From Gordonia amarae NBRC 15530 (GTDB lineage: Bacteria; Actinomycetota; Actinomycetes; Mycobacteriales; Mycobacteriaceae), in the NCBI RefSeq assembly GCF_000241345.1, contig NZ_BAED01000080.1:1-64000 (forward strand): a stretch of 64,000 bases of DNA, in the 5' to 3' direction. Made by a program: the position numbers and the translations under genes. This document shows, one piece after another, positions 19,275 to 28,337 of this stretch (position 1 is the stretch's first letter; every line of letters begins with the position of its first letter). Below the pieces are notes generated by a model. It was not told the DNA's origin and did no database searches. It worked only from the letters and a program-made list of their open reading frames with translations.

Positions 19275-19298
19275 TCACATAGATGTGATTTAGTCACA
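19275..19298. promoter_or_regulatory. Overlapping palindromes upstream of the mycolyltransferase gene
   Basis: TCACAT-AG-ATGTGA (19275-19288) is a perfect palindrome. It overlaps TGTGA-TTTAG-TCACA (19284-19298), one base short of the classic CRP spacing (TGTGA-N6-TCACA). It sits between divergent genes in an A/T-richer patch and is a candidate operator for one or both. Confidence 0.4.
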
Positions 19299-19377
19299 GC
19301 ATTAACTTTGGTAACAACCCTGTTGCGATCTGTCGCGTCCTCTCGCTTTGCGAACGGTCGCCGCATTGACTGGTCGG

Positions 19378-20376
19378 GTGAGATCTCTGCCCGTCCGGAT
19401 ACCCGCACGCTCGAACCCCGACCCACCCAGGCGCAGACGCCGGTGGTCGCTGCGTTCGGGCGTGCTGCTGATGGTCGTGCTGATCGCGGCCGGACTGGGA
19501 GTGACGGGCGCGGGCCAGGCCGCGGCCGTCGCACACTACCGGTTCATCGTCGGCGGCTGCGGCATGCCGGCCAAGCCGGTGGACATGTGGGTGGGCGCCG
19601 GAAACTACAAAACCGTCATCGCGCTCGACGGCCTGCGGGCCACGAGCCGCAAGAGCGGCTGGGCGTACGAGACCAACATCGCCAAGATGGCCTACAGCGG
19701 CGTCAACGTCGTCGAACCGGTCGGCGGACTGGCGAGCTTCTACACCGACTGGAACGCCAAACCCGGCAACAAGATCAAGTACCGGTACCGCTGGACGTGC
19801 AGGCTCAACCGGATCATTCGCGAACTCGACGCCCGCGGCATGGCGACCGGCCGCAGCGGCAAGTACGCCATCATGGGCGTCTCGATGGGCGGTGGTGCGG
19901 CCCTCACCTACGCCGCCCACCACCGCAAACGCATCTCGCACGCGTTCTCGATGTCGGGCTACATCAGCCTCGCCTCGCCCGGTATGCGCACAGGTATCAG
20001 GATCGCGCTGGCCGACGCCGGTATCGAGGCCGGGCTGGGCCCGTTCAACGCCGACGCCATGTGGGGACCGCCCTGGGATATCCGCTGGATCAACAACGAC
20101 CCCGTCATGCAGCTGAACCGGATGCGCGGGATGAAGATCCGGATCGCCTCGGCCACCGGCATCTGGGGGCAGTACAACGTCGACCCCGTCGGCTCGGCGA
20201 AGGGCACCCCGCTGGAGATGCTGGCGTTGCAGCAAGCCGGGATCTTCCAGGCCGCGGCCGCCGCCCAGGGCATCCCGATCACCACCGACTACGCCCTGCT
20301 CGGCACCCATCAGTGGGACTACTGGCAGGACATGGTGTGGCGGGCCAAGAACTCGGGCTGGTTCCGGGACCGCTGA
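19378..20376 (+). CDS. Antigen 85-like mycolyltransferase/esterase
   Basis: A 332-residue secreted alpha/beta hydrolase of the antigen 85 / mycolyltransferase family, which esterifies mycolic acids onto trehalose or arabinogalactan. A long signal segment (SGVLLMVVLIAAGLGVTGAGQA) precedes the mature protein. The nucleophile lies in IMGVSMGGGAAL, and the late GTHQWDYWQDMVW supplies the catalytic His. The MWGPPWDIRWINNDP segment matches the substrate pocket region. The GTG start is uncertain; a TTG ten codons upstream keeps the frame. It indicates a mycolate cell envelope. Confidence 0.82.
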   Translation: MRSLPVRIPARSNPDPPRRRRRWSLRSGVLLMVVLIAAGLGVTGAGQAAAVAHYRFIVGGCGMPAKPVDMWVGAGNYKTVIALDGLRATSRKSGWAYETNIAKMAYSGVNVVEPVGGLASFYTDWNAKPGNKIKYRYRWTCRLNRIIRELDARGMATGRSGKYAIMGVSMGGGAALTYAAHHRKRISHAFSMSGYISLASPGMRTGIRIALADAGIEAGLGPFNADAMWGPPWDIRWINNDPVMQLNRMRGMKIRIASATGIWGQYNVDPVGSAKGTPLEMLALQQAGIFQAAAAAQGIPITTDYALLGTHQWDYWQDMVWRAKNSGWFRDR

Positions 20377-20427
20377 CACCTGCCCCATCCGTACTTGCCC
20401 CATTCGTACCCGCTTAGGGTGGGTGCC

Positions 20428-21189
20428 ATGCGAACCCTGACCGGTGCCGGCGGCACCACGCTGGCCGTGCGCACCTCGGGACCGATCGACACGCGGCCCC
20501 CGGTCCTGCTGGTGCATGGGATGGGGTCGGACCACAGCACCTGGCGGTCGACGGCGTCGATGCTGCGCCGGGCCGGCCGCACCGTGATCGCCCCCGACCT
20601 GCGCGGGCACGGCCGCAGCGCCCACACCGGCGACTACTCACTCGGCAGCTTCGCCGACGACCTGCGCGCCGTCGTCGACGATCTCGGCGTCGAACAGGCC
20701 GACGTGATCGGGCATTCGCTGGGCGCGCATTCGGCGTTGCGGCTGGCGATGGAGCATCCGACGCGGGTGCGGTCGCTGGTGCTGGAGGAGGTACCGCCGA
20801 TGCCACGCGACGACGCCGACCTCGCCGAGGAGATCACCATGGGTGCGGGTCTGGGCGAACGGGTCCGCGGGATCGCCGCGCTGCTGCGCAACCCGCTGCC
20901 GGTGCTGCGCTGCGACCGGGCCGTCGGGGAGGCTGTGCAGCAGCAGTTCGCCGTCGCCGATCCGGGGTGGTGGGAGCGGCTGCCCGAGGTGACCACACGC
21001 ACGCTGGTCATCTCCGGCGGCACCCGCAGTTTTCTGCAACCCCGGCACCTGCGTGATCTGGCGACCGCCCTACCGGAGTCAGGTTTCGAACAGTTCGACG
21101 TCGGGCACAGCGTGCACCGCGACGCCGGCCCCGCGTTCAACTCGGCCGTCGGCCAGTTCCTCGGACTGGCGGGTACCCGGCCGGCCTAG
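20428..21189 (+). CDS. Alpha/beta hydrolase
   Basis: A 253-residue single-domain hydrolase. HGMGSDHSTW is the oxyanion loop, IGHSLGAHSAL holds the nucleophile Ser, and DVGHSVHRDAG the His. The lid region is short. The substrate is not evident. The start ATG follows a TAGGGT hexamer by only seven bases, suggesting a leaderless transcript. Just before it are two near-identical 14-base units (TGCCCCATCCGTAC, TTGCCCCATTCGTAC). Confidence 0.82.
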   Translation: MRTLTGAGGTTLAVRTSGPIDTRPPVLLVHGMGSDHSTWRSTASMLRRAGRTVIAPDLRGHGRSAHTGDYSLGSFADDLRAVVDDLGVEQADVIGHSLGAHSALRLAMEHPTRVRSLVLEEVPPMPRDDADLAEEITMGAGLGERVRGIAALLRNPLPVLRCDRAVGEAVQQQFAVADPGWWERLPEVTTRTLVISGGTRSFLQPRHLRDLATALPESGFEQFDVGHSVHRDAGPAFNSAVGQFLGLAGTRPA

Positions 21190-21216
21190 CGGACTGTCGG
21201 GGCCGGAAGAGCCCGC

Positions 21217-21582
21217 CTAGTGGTCCTCGGCCTCGGGGTCGATGAGGCCGACGTCCTGCCAGTCGGAGATGTCGATGTACCCGTCCTGGACGGCCCGGAT
21301 GAACAGTGCCGCTTTCGACGCCGCCGGGCGACCGACGGCCATGTACTTCTGCCGGATGCGGGTCAGGTGCGACTTGACCGTCGCAGTACCGATGAACAGT
21401 TCCCGGCCCGCCGACTCCTTGGTGCCCACCCGCAGCCACGTCAGCAGCACCTCGATCTCCCGGTCGGTGAGCGCCGGACTGGTCTGTCCGGAGTCCACAG
21501 CTGTGCTCGCGGCCGGAGTGGGCGGGGCGTCGCGCTCGGGACCGGCCCAGGGAATGTGCGAGGAGATGGTCGCCGTACTCAA
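21217..21582 (-). CDS. LuxR-type helix-turn-helix regulator without receiver domain
   Basis: A 121-residue protein: an unstructured Pro/Ala-rich N-terminal third, then a LuxR/GerE helix-turn-helix (LTDREIEVLLTWLRVGTKESAGRELFIGTATVKSHLTRIRQKY, about residues 39-82). No receiver or ligand domain is visible. TTG start with a good GGAGGAC site. It is divergently transcribed from the giant STAND-WD40 gene, 237 bases away, so it may regulate it. Confidence 0.8.
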   Translation of the reverse strand: MSTATISSHIPWAGPERDAPPTPAASTAVDSGQTSPALTDREIEVLLTWLRVGTKESAGRELFIGTATVKSHLTRIRQKYMAVGRPAASKAALFIRAVQDGYIDISDWQDVGLIDPEAEDH

Positions 21583-21819
21583 TTGGTGTCCTCCGTTGGG
21601 GTAGTTCCCGGCAACCGGGATGCAACGACATACTGAGGACTCGAATTATTCGGTGGACCGGTCGGTGCGGGAGTGAAGAACCTGCACCAACCACCAAGTC
21701 GATACGCGATTCGATACAGTGACCAGGTAAAACACGACGGAACGGGGGGTGGAAATGCACGCTGACAATGGCTGCCGCGGCAACTTCGAACACCCCGATA
21801 CGGGACAGAAGGCGGCGGT

Positions 21820-24800
21820 GTGACGGCAGAGCAACTCAGTCGCTCCGCGCCCCGGGACGACGTCGCCGCACGGCCACGCTCACCCGAGGACATCCGCACC
21901 CGGGAGGATCTGGGTGCGGCGCTGACGGCGTGCCGTGAGGCGGCCGGGCTCAGTGTGCGCGACGTCGCCGAGCGCGCCGACGCCTTGCTGGGAACCGTGG
22001 CGGGCTGGTTCGCCGGGCAGCACGCGCCCACCAAGGCCAGCCGCGAACCGTTCGACCGGGTGCTGGGGGTGTGCGGCGTCGCACCCGGCGACGTGGCCGC
22101 GTGGTGGGCTGCCATCGACGGTTTGTCCCGCCGGGGCGGTCGCCGTCGTCGGTCCCGGCCCGAATCGCCGTACCTCGGTTTCGCCACGTTCAACGCCGGT
22201 GACAGCTCCCGGTACTTCGGGCGCCGCGAACAGATGGGGCATCTGGTCGAGTCCGTCGCCCAGGTGTACCGGGAGTGGCTCCCCGAGCGCGCGGCGATGG
22301 ACGACGACGAGACCGCCGCCGCGGTGCCGCCCGCGTTCGTCGTGCTCGGGCATTCCGGTGTGGGCAAGTCGTCGCTGGTGCGGGTGGCGCTCGGCAGTGC
22401 CGTCGGCACCCCCGGGCCGCTGCACGGCTGGAAGTACGCGGTGATGGTGCCGGGCATCGACCCGGTGGGCGCCTTCGAGAAGGCCCTCGACGACCTGCAC
22501 GAGCAGGACGACCGGCCGGGCCCGGCGATCCTGGTGATCGACCAGTACGAGGAGATCCTCACGCTGCACCCGTATGCCGAGGGCATCGCGCAGGGCGCGC
22601 AGTGGGCGGAACTGTCCCGTGGCTGGGACATGGTTGTCGTGTCGGTGGTCCGCCCCGACATCTACGCCTACGCCCACGAGGCGTCCTCGCGCGGCGTGCC
22701 GATCCGTGGGCAGATGCTGATCGCGCCGATGACGGCCGAACAGTTGCGCGAGGTGATCGTCGGGCCCGCCGACGCCGCCGGGGTGAGCGTCGACGACGAC
22801 CTGGTCCGGATGCTGCTCGACGATGTCGCCGGCACGGGAGGGGCGCCCGGAGCCGGTGCGTTGCCACTGCTGAGCCATGCCCTGCGGGCCACCTGGCAGG
22901 AGTCCGACGGCCGCAGGCTGACGGTCCGCGACTACCTCGCGACCGGCCGCATCGCGGGTGCGGTCGAGAAGTCCGCAGAGGACGTGTACGCGGCGCTCAC
23001 CCCCGACGAACAGGCCGCAGCCCGCACCCTGCTGCTGGCGATGGTCAACGTCGATGAGGACACCGTCACCCGTCGTGTCGTGCCCCTGGCCGACCTCACC
23101 GCCGACGGTGAGCCGCGCATCGAACTGGTCGAACGCTTCGCCGCGGCCCGGCTGCTGACGGTGTCGCTGGACAACGTGCAGGTCACCCACGAGGCGCTGC
23201 TGACCGCCTGGCCGCGGTTGACCACCTGGATCGAGGAGGACCGCGAGCGGCTGCTGCTGGTGCGGCGGCTGCGGTGGCTGAGCGAGGTGTGGGACGCCAA
23301 CGGCCGGCTCGACGACCTGTTGCCCGGTGCCGCCCGGCTCCAGATGTTCGATGAACTGGTCGGCGACTCGGCGCTCGACCAGACCAGCCGCGACTACCTC
23401 GACGCCGGCGGCGCCAAACGGCGGGCCGAACTCGACGCGCGGCGCCGCAACACCCGCAAGCTGCGGAACCTGACACGTTTCGCGCTGGTCTTCGGCGTGG
23501 TCGCGGTGCTGGCCGCGGTCGTCGCGATCGTCACCGGCATCAGTTCGGTGATCGAACGTGAGCACGCCGAGCGGGCGAGCACCGAAGCGCTGAGCCGGCA
23601 ACTGGCGGCGGAGGCCTTGCGGCTGAGCAGTCGCGATCCGTTCCTGGCGATACAGCTCGCCATGGTCGCGTACCGGCAGTCGCCGACGCGGGAGGCGAGA
23701 TCGGCGCTCATCGACCTGGGGGCGGGTTCGGTGCCGGCCGGCTTCGCCGGCCCCGGCGCCGAGTCGGGCCGGATGGCGACCGCCGCGACCACCGACGGCA
23801 CGCAACTGCTCGCCCTGGACACCGCCGGGCACTTCCGGATGCTGCCGCTGGGCCCGCACGGGATCGCCGGGAACCCGGTGAGCGGAACTCTGACTGCCGG
23901 CTCCGGCCCGAACACCCCACACCCGAACCGCACGGCCGGGGAGTTCGGTGCGGCGGCGTTCCTGCCGGGTACCCGGACGGCGGTGGTCGGCGGGCGGGAC
24001 TCGCTGACGCTGTGGGACCTGACCGACCCGCGTTCGCCCCGGCGCGGCCAGTCGTTGCCCGGAGTCTCGGGCATGGTGACGGCGGTCGCCGTCGACCCCG
24101 CCGGCACCTTCGTCGCCGCATCGACGTCCCAGGCCGGGATCGGGGTGTGGACGCGGGACGGCCAGGACTGGCGCCGGCTGCCCGCGCCTGCCGGGATGGG
24201 CCCGGTCGCGGGCCCCGTCGCGTTCTCGCCCGACGGGCGGATGCTCGCCACCGGTGGCAACTACAGCCGGATCGACCTGTGGTCGGTGTCGTCCGGTGGC
24301 CTGACTCCCGTCGCGCGCATCCCGGCGTTCGGGCCCGAGGCCCAGTCGGCGAGCGAGATGCGGTTCACCGACGACGGCAGATCCCTGGTGGCGGCCATGC
24401 GGATCGCGGGCGCGGCCACCTACGATGTCTCCGACCCGCGACATCCGCGGCAGGTGCGGACCTGGCCGTCGTCGTCGGCGTTCGTCAATGGTTTCGGGAT
24501 GACCGGTGACGGGTCGACGATCGCGCTGTCGGGAACCGACAACACGGTGCGTATCTTCGACAGCACCAACCCGGACGCGCCGCCGAGGACCGTGCAGAGC
24601 ACGGCACACTCGGTGTTGTTCGCCGGTGACCACATGATCACCACCGACACGTCCGGACGGCTTCTGGACTGGCCGCTGACCATGTCGGCCACCACGATCG
24701 GCACCGACACCGTGCAGCAGTTCGCCCTGTCGGCAGACCGCAGGCGTGCGTTCGCCGTCGACAACGCACCCGGCGGTGGCGTCCACCGCTGGGATATCAC

Positions 24801-25713
24801 CGACGGCAGGCTGGTCCGTGCCGGGCCGGTGCTGGCACCGCCCGCCGACGGCCTCACCGGTGGCGTGGCGGCGGGCGGATCGGGTCACACGGTCGTGCTC
24901 GCCGGGCAGACCGGCGACCTGCATTTCGCGGACTACAGCGACGGTGACCACCCGCGGTACGTGAGCAGTATCAGGGCTCAGGACGCGGTCAGCATCTCCG
25001 TCGACTACAACGAGCGGTCACGGCTGGCGGTGGCGGTGAGTATGGATCTGCCGACGGTCGCGATCATCGACGCCTCCGATGTCCGGAACCCGCGCAAGGT
25101 GGCCGATGTCGATGTCGGGTCCGGAGCCATCCTGGTGACCCTCAGTCCCGACGGCCGCCGGGCGGCGGTGGCCCTGGTGTCCGGGGTCGTCAAGCTGGTG
25201 GATCTGTCCGACCCCGCGCACCCGAAGGTCACCGCCGACGCGTACTCGTTCGCGGGGATGGCGATGGCCGCCCGCTTCAGCCGCGACGGCCGCAGGCTCG
25301 CGGTGGGATCGACGGAACCCACGGTCGCGGTGATCGACGTGGCCGACCCCGACCGGCCACGCGTTGTGTCCACGTGGCCCACCGCGGTACTGACCTACGC
25401 CGTCGACTTCAACGACGACGGGACCAGGGTCGTCGCCGGCGGCGGAACGTCGGAGGTCTGGGTCTGGGAGATCGGCAAGGCCGAGGCGTCGACGATTCTG
25501 CGGTCGTTCCCGGACGGCATCTACGACATCCGGTACGCCGCGGACCGGACGTTGGTGGCGGTGGGTGACGGCGGAGAGATCCGGACGTGGTCGACGGGCC
25601 CCAATGCCATCATCGAGCGCGAGTGTGCCCGCCCCGGTGACGCGATCAGCCGCACCGAGTGGGAGTTGTACGTGCACGACCGGTCGTATTCGCCGCCCTG
25701 CGGCAAGCGCTGA
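21820..25713 (+). CDS. HTH-nSTAND1 NTPase-transmembrane-WD40 protein
   Basis: A 1297-residue signalling protein. Order: Xre-like helix-turn-helix (about residues 30-90), STAND-type NTPase (about 115-540) with Walker A GHSGVGKS (177-184) and Walker B ILVIDQYEE (Asp 241), one membrane helix (about 554-576, FALVFGVVAVLAAVVAIV), a short helical EREHAERASTEALSRQLAAEA linker, and a long WD40-like beta-propeller region (about 620-1290) with repeated FSPDGRMLATGG, LSPDGRRAAVAL and FSRDGRRLAVGS units. STAND proteins are ligand-triggered switches that often oligomerise. In this layout the propeller, probably outside the membrane, would be the sensor. GTG start with AGAAGGCGG. No effector domain such as a nuclease or TIR is present. 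The target is unknown. Confidence 0.85.
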   Translation: MTAEQLSRSAPRDDVAARPRSPEDIRTREDLGAALTACREAAGLSVRDVAERADALLGTVAGWFAGQHAPTKASREPFDRVLGVCGVAPGDVAAWWAAIDGLSRRGGRRRRSRPESPYLGFATFNAGDSSRYFGRREQMGHLVESVAQVYREWLPERAAMDDDETAAAVPPAFVVLGHSGVGKSSLVRVALGSAVGTPGPLHGWKYAVMVPGIDPVGAFEKALDDLHEQDDRPGPAILVIDQYEEILTLHPYAEGIAQGAQWAELSRGWDMVVVSVVRPDIYAYAHEASSRGVPIRGQMLIAPMTAEQLREVIVGPADAAGVSVDDDLVRMLLDDVAGTGGAPGAGALPLLSHALRATWQESDGRRLTVRDYLATGRIAGAVEKSAEDVYAALTPDEQAAARTLLLAMVNVDEDTVTRRVVPLADLTADGEPRIELVERFAAARLLTVSLDNVQVTHEALLTAWPRLTTWIEEDRERLLLVRRLRWLSEVWDANGRLDDLLPGAARLQMFDELVGDSALDQTSRDYLDAGGAKRRAELDARRRNTRKLRNLTRFALVFGVVAVLAAVVAIVTGISSVIEREHAERASTEALSRQLAAEALRLSSRDPFLAIQLAMVAYRQSPTREARSALIDLGAGSVPAGFAGPGAESGRMATAATTDGTQLLALDTAGHFRMLPLGPHGIAGNPVSGTLTAGSGPNTPHPNRTAGEFGAAAFLPGTRTAVVGGRDSLTLWDLTDPRSPRRGQSLPGVSGMVTAVAVDPAGTFVAASTSQAGIGVWTRDGQDWRRLPAPAGMGPVAGPVAFSPDGRMLATGGNYSRIDLWSVSSGGLTPVARIPAFGPEAQSASEMRFTDDGRSLVAAMRIAGAATYDVSDPRHPRQVRTWPSSSAFVNGFGMTGDGSTIALSGTDNTVRIFDSTNPDAPPRTVQSTAHSVLFAGDHMITTDTSGRLLDWPLTMSATTIGTDTVQQFALSADRRRAFAVDNAPGGGVHRWDITDGRLVRAGPVLAPPADGLTGGVAAGGSGHTVVLAGQTGDLHFADYSDGDHPRYVSSIRAQDAVSISVDYNERSRLAVAVSMDLPTVAIIDASDVRNPRKVADVDVGSGAILVTLSPDGRRAAVALVSGVVKLVDLSDPAHPKVTADAYSFAGMAMAARFSRDGRRLAVGSTEPTVAVIDVADPDRPRVVSTWPTAVLTYAVDFNDDGTRVVAGGGTSEVWVWEIGKAEASTILRSFPDGIYDIRYAADRTLVAVGDGGEIRTWSTGPNAIIERECARPGDAISRTEWELYVHDRSYSPPCGKR

Positions 25714-25782
25714 CCGGGTTCGCGGTGCTCCCTCGGGGGCGTACCGGCATCGGCGGCGCACGAGGTGCGCGATACTGACCGG

Positions 25783-26796
25783 ATGCGACAGGTCCTGGTG
25801 GGAGAACTCGATGTGCTGCCGTCGGCCGCCGAACTCGCCGCCGGGGCGGTCGTCGTGACACTGCCGATGCGGACCCGGTTCCGGGGCATCACCTCCCGCG
25901 AGGTGATGCTGCTGCGGGGTCCGGCGGGCTGGGGCGAGTTCGCGCCGTTCACCGAATACGACGACGCCGAGTCGTCGGCGTGGCTGGCCGCCGGTATCGA
26001 GGCCGCCTACCTCGGCCCGCCGCCCGCCCGCCGTGACCGGGTCGCGGTGAACGCCACGGTGCCGGCGGTGCCCGCCGACCAGGTCGCCGGGGTGCTGGCC
26101 CGCTACCCCGGGGCCACCACCGCCAAGGTGAAGGTGGCCGAACCCGGTCAGAGGCTCGCCGACGATGTCGAGCGGGTCGCCGCCGCCCGCGAGGTGGTGC
26201 CCGCGGTCCGGATCGACGCCAACGGCGGCTGGTCGGTCGACGAGGCGGTGGCCGCCATCGCCGCGATCGGCGACGTCGAATACGCCGAACAGCCGTGCCG
26301 CACCGTCGAGGAACTGGCGCAGGTCCGCAGGCGCGTCGGCGTGCCGATCGCCGCCGACGAGTCGATCCGCAAGGCCGACGATCCGCTGAGGGTGGTGGCC
26401 GCCGACGCCGCCGACCTGGCGATCCTGAAGGTGGCCCCGCTCGGCGGGATGCGGGCGGTGCTGTCGCTGGCCGGGCAGATCGGGTTGCCGGTGGTGGTCT
26501 CGAGCGCCCTGGATTCGGCGGTCGGCATGGCCGCCGGTGTCGCGGCCGCCGCGGCGCTGCCGGAGCTGGACCTGGCGTGCGGACTGGGTACCGGTTCCCT
26601 GTTCGTCGACGATGTGGCACCGTCGTTCCTGCCGTCCGGCGGCGAGGTCGCGCCGCGCTGGGTCACCGACGTCAGCGTGCCGGATGGATTGCGGGCGAGC
26701 CCGGACCGGGAACGATGGTGGCGCGAGAGACTGGCCCGGTGCCACGCGGTGCTGGCCGGCGGCGGAACACACGGGAGTGGGTGGAGTAGGACGTGA
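25783..26796 (+). CDS. menC: o-Succinylbenzoate synthase
   Basis: A 337-residue enolase-superfamily enzyme that dehydrates SHCHC to o-succinylbenzoate in menaquinone synthesis. Seen: AKVKVAEPGQ with the catalytic lysine, metal ligands in RIDANGGW, EQPC and AADESI, and the second lysine in LKVAPLGGM. The ATG lies seven bases after GATACT, suggesting leaderless translation. The stop overlaps the next gene (GTGA). Other men genes are not in the window. Related N-acylamino acid racemase activity cannot be excluded, but the size and motifs fit actinobacterial MenC. Confidence 0.9.
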   Translation: MRQVLVGELDVLPSAAELAAGAVVVTLPMRTRFRGITSREVMLLRGPAGWGEFAPFTEYDDAESSAWLAAGIEAAYLGPPPARRDRVAVNATVPAVPADQVAGVLARYPGATTAKVKVAEPGQRLADDVERVAAAREVVPAVRIDANGGWSVDEAVAAIAAIGDVEYAEQPCRTVEELAQVRRRVGVPIAADESIRKADDPLRVVAADAADLAILKVAPLGGMRAVLSLAGQIGLPVVVSSALDSAVGMAAGVAAAAALPELDLACGLGTGSLFVDDVAPSFLPSGGEVAPRWVTDVSVPDGLRASPDRERWWRERLARCHAVLAGGGTHGSGWSRT

Positions 26797-27380
26797 GTGC
26801 AGGCCGTAAGCCGCGGAACACGCTGAGCAGCCGCGACCAGGAGTCGATGATCCTGGCGGCGGCCGAGGCGGAGTTCACCGAGGCCGGGGTGCGCAAGGCG
26901 AATGTCGATACCGTCGCCGCCCGCGCCGGCGTCAGCAGGAGCACGCTCTACCGGCGGTTCGCCAACAAGGAAGAACTGCTGATCGCGGTGGCCCAGCGGG
27001 TCTACGAGCGGGTGATGCGCGAGCTCGACACCGCGGTCGCCGGGCTGTCGCCGCAGGATGCGGTGGTGGAGGCGTTTGTCGCGGGCGCGACGCTGATCGA
27101 GCAGGACAATCTGGTGCGCAGGCTGCTCGTCGACGGCGACGTGAAGATGCTGACCGCCCAGGCGCCGGCCATGTTCATCGAGCTGGCCGTGCAGCGGGTC
27201 GCGTCCACCCTGCGCCGCGCCGGTGCGCAGATGCCCGACGCCGACTTGCACGACGTGGTGGAAATCCATGTGCGGCTGGTGATGTCGTTCATGGAGGTGC
27301 CGCCTTCGGATGCCGGGCGCTGGGCGCCGGACCGGGTGCGTGCCACCGTCGGCAAGTTCATCGCCCCGATGGTCTGGTAG
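26793..27380 (+). CDS. TetR family transcriptional regulator
   Basis: A 195-residue TetR regulator: helix-turn-helix at about residues 15-62 (ILAAAEAEFTEAGVRKANVDTVAARAGVSRSTLYRRF) and a helical ligand domain. The GTG overlaps the menC stop, so it is co-transcribed with menC, yet a role in menaquinone control is not established. It is convergent with map, with only three bases between stops. Confidence 0.85.
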   Translation: MSAGRKPRNTLSSRDQESMILAAAEAEFTEAGVRKANVDTVAARAGVSRSTLYRRFANKEELLIAVAQRVYERVMRELDTAVAGLSPQDAVVEAFVAGATLIEQDNLVRRLLVDGDVKMLTAQAPAMFIELAVQRVASTLRRAGAQMPDADLHDVVEIHVRLVMSFMEVPPSDAGRWAPDRVRATVGKFIAPMVW

Positions 27381-27383
27381 TGC

Positions 27384-28163
27384 TCAGCCGGCGAGTTCGG
27401 TGAGGATGCGCGGGCCGTCGTCGGTGATGGCGATGGTGTGTTCGGTGTGCGCGGTCATCGTGCCGTCGGCCGAGCGCAGGGTCCAGCCGTCCGGGTCGAT
27501 GGCCAGTTTGTTGGTGCCGCGCGACCACCACGGTTCGATCGCCAGCGTCATCCCCGCCTTCAGCGGCAGACCCTGACCCCGTTTGCCGAGGTTGGGGATG
27601 TGGGGGTCCTCGTGCATGGTGCGGCCGAGGCCGTGCCCGCCGAACTGCGTGTTCACGGTGTAACCGTCGGCGATGGCGACGGCACCGATCGCAGCCGAGA
27701 TATCGCCGAGGTGCCCGCCCGGCACCGCCGCGGCGATCCCGGCGGCGAGGGCGCGGCGGGTGGAGTCGATGAGCCGCTGGTTCTCCGCACGCTGCGGCCC
27801 GCCGTCGCCGGCGATCACGGTGATCGCCGCGTCGGCGACCCAGCCGTCGATGGAGACGGCGAAGTCGAGGGTGAGCACATCGCCGTCGGCGAGGACATGG
27901 CTGCGTGGCTTGCCGTGCAGCACGGCGTCGTTCACCGACAGGCAGATCACGTTGCGGAACGGTCCCTCACCGAACGACGGCGCGTAGTCCCAGTAACAGG
28001 ACTGCGCGCCGCGCTCCGAAACAAGTTCGCGCGCATGGTGTTCGAGGTCGAGCAGGTTGACGCCGGGCTGCGCCTGCGCACCCAGGATGGCCAGGGTCCG
28101 CGCGACGAACTGCCCGGTCACCGCCATCTTGTCAATCTCCTGTGGTGTCTTCAGCTCGATCAT
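27384..28163 (-). CDS. map: Methionine aminopeptidase, type I
   Basis: A 259-residue metallopeptidase removing N-terminal Met from nascent proteins. All five ligands are visible: the two Asp in LDFAVSIDGWVADAA, His in GGHGLGRTMHEDP, Glu in LAIEPWW and Glu in TEHTIAI. The start ATG follows GAGGAG at good spacing (family start MIELKTPQEI), although the frame is open another 80 codons upstream. There is no N-terminal zinc/SH3 extension. Confidence 0.93.
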   Translation of the reverse strand: MIELKTPQEIDKMAVTGQFVARTLAILGAQAQPGVNLLDLEHHARELVSERGAQSCYWDYAPSFGEGPFRNVICLSVNDAVLHGKPRSHVLADGDVLTLDFAVSIDGWVADAAITVIAGDGGPQRAENQRLIDSTRRALAAGIAAAVPGGHLGDISAAIGAVAIADGYTVNTQFGGHGLGRTMHEDPHIPNLGKRGQGLPLKAGMTLAIEPWWSRGTNKLAIDPDGWTLRSADGTMTAHTEHTIAITDDGPRILTELAG

Positions 28164-28230
28164 CGGTGGCTCCTCACTTCGCGCTCCAACACTATCGCCC
28201 CAGGTTCCCACCCCATCGCTTGAGCGTTCC

Positions 28231-28290
28231 CGCTCATCAGTTCCGATTACGCTCACCCGATTCCCTGAGCGGGACCGGAACGGGTGAGCG
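28231..28290. repeat. 60-bp four-half-site dyad element B, copy 1
   Basis: CGCTCA, 13 bases, CGCTCA, 10 bases, TGAGCG, 13 bases, TGAGCG: an exactly symmetric array lying between map and the divergent AbiEi-like gene. The spacer bases also partly pair. A further TGAGCG sits at 28221. A second copy with identical spacing overlaps the 3' end of the same gene. Confidence 0.85.
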
Positions 28291-28337
28291 GGAGAAATTG
28301 GATGGAACCGATCAGGTGTTGGGCGCGTCCAACACCC

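Noticed and set aside
19284-19298. A standard CRP site (TGTGA-N6-TCACA)
   Set aside because: The spacer is five bases, not six, so it is listed only as a candidate palindrome.
21880-24951. A very long open frame (over 1000 codons) on the minus strand opposite the STAND-WD40 gene
   Set aside because: It is antisense in a high-GC gene with strong third-position bias, is rich in Arg/Gly/His/Val with no domain, and the plus-strand protein has clear motifs throughout.
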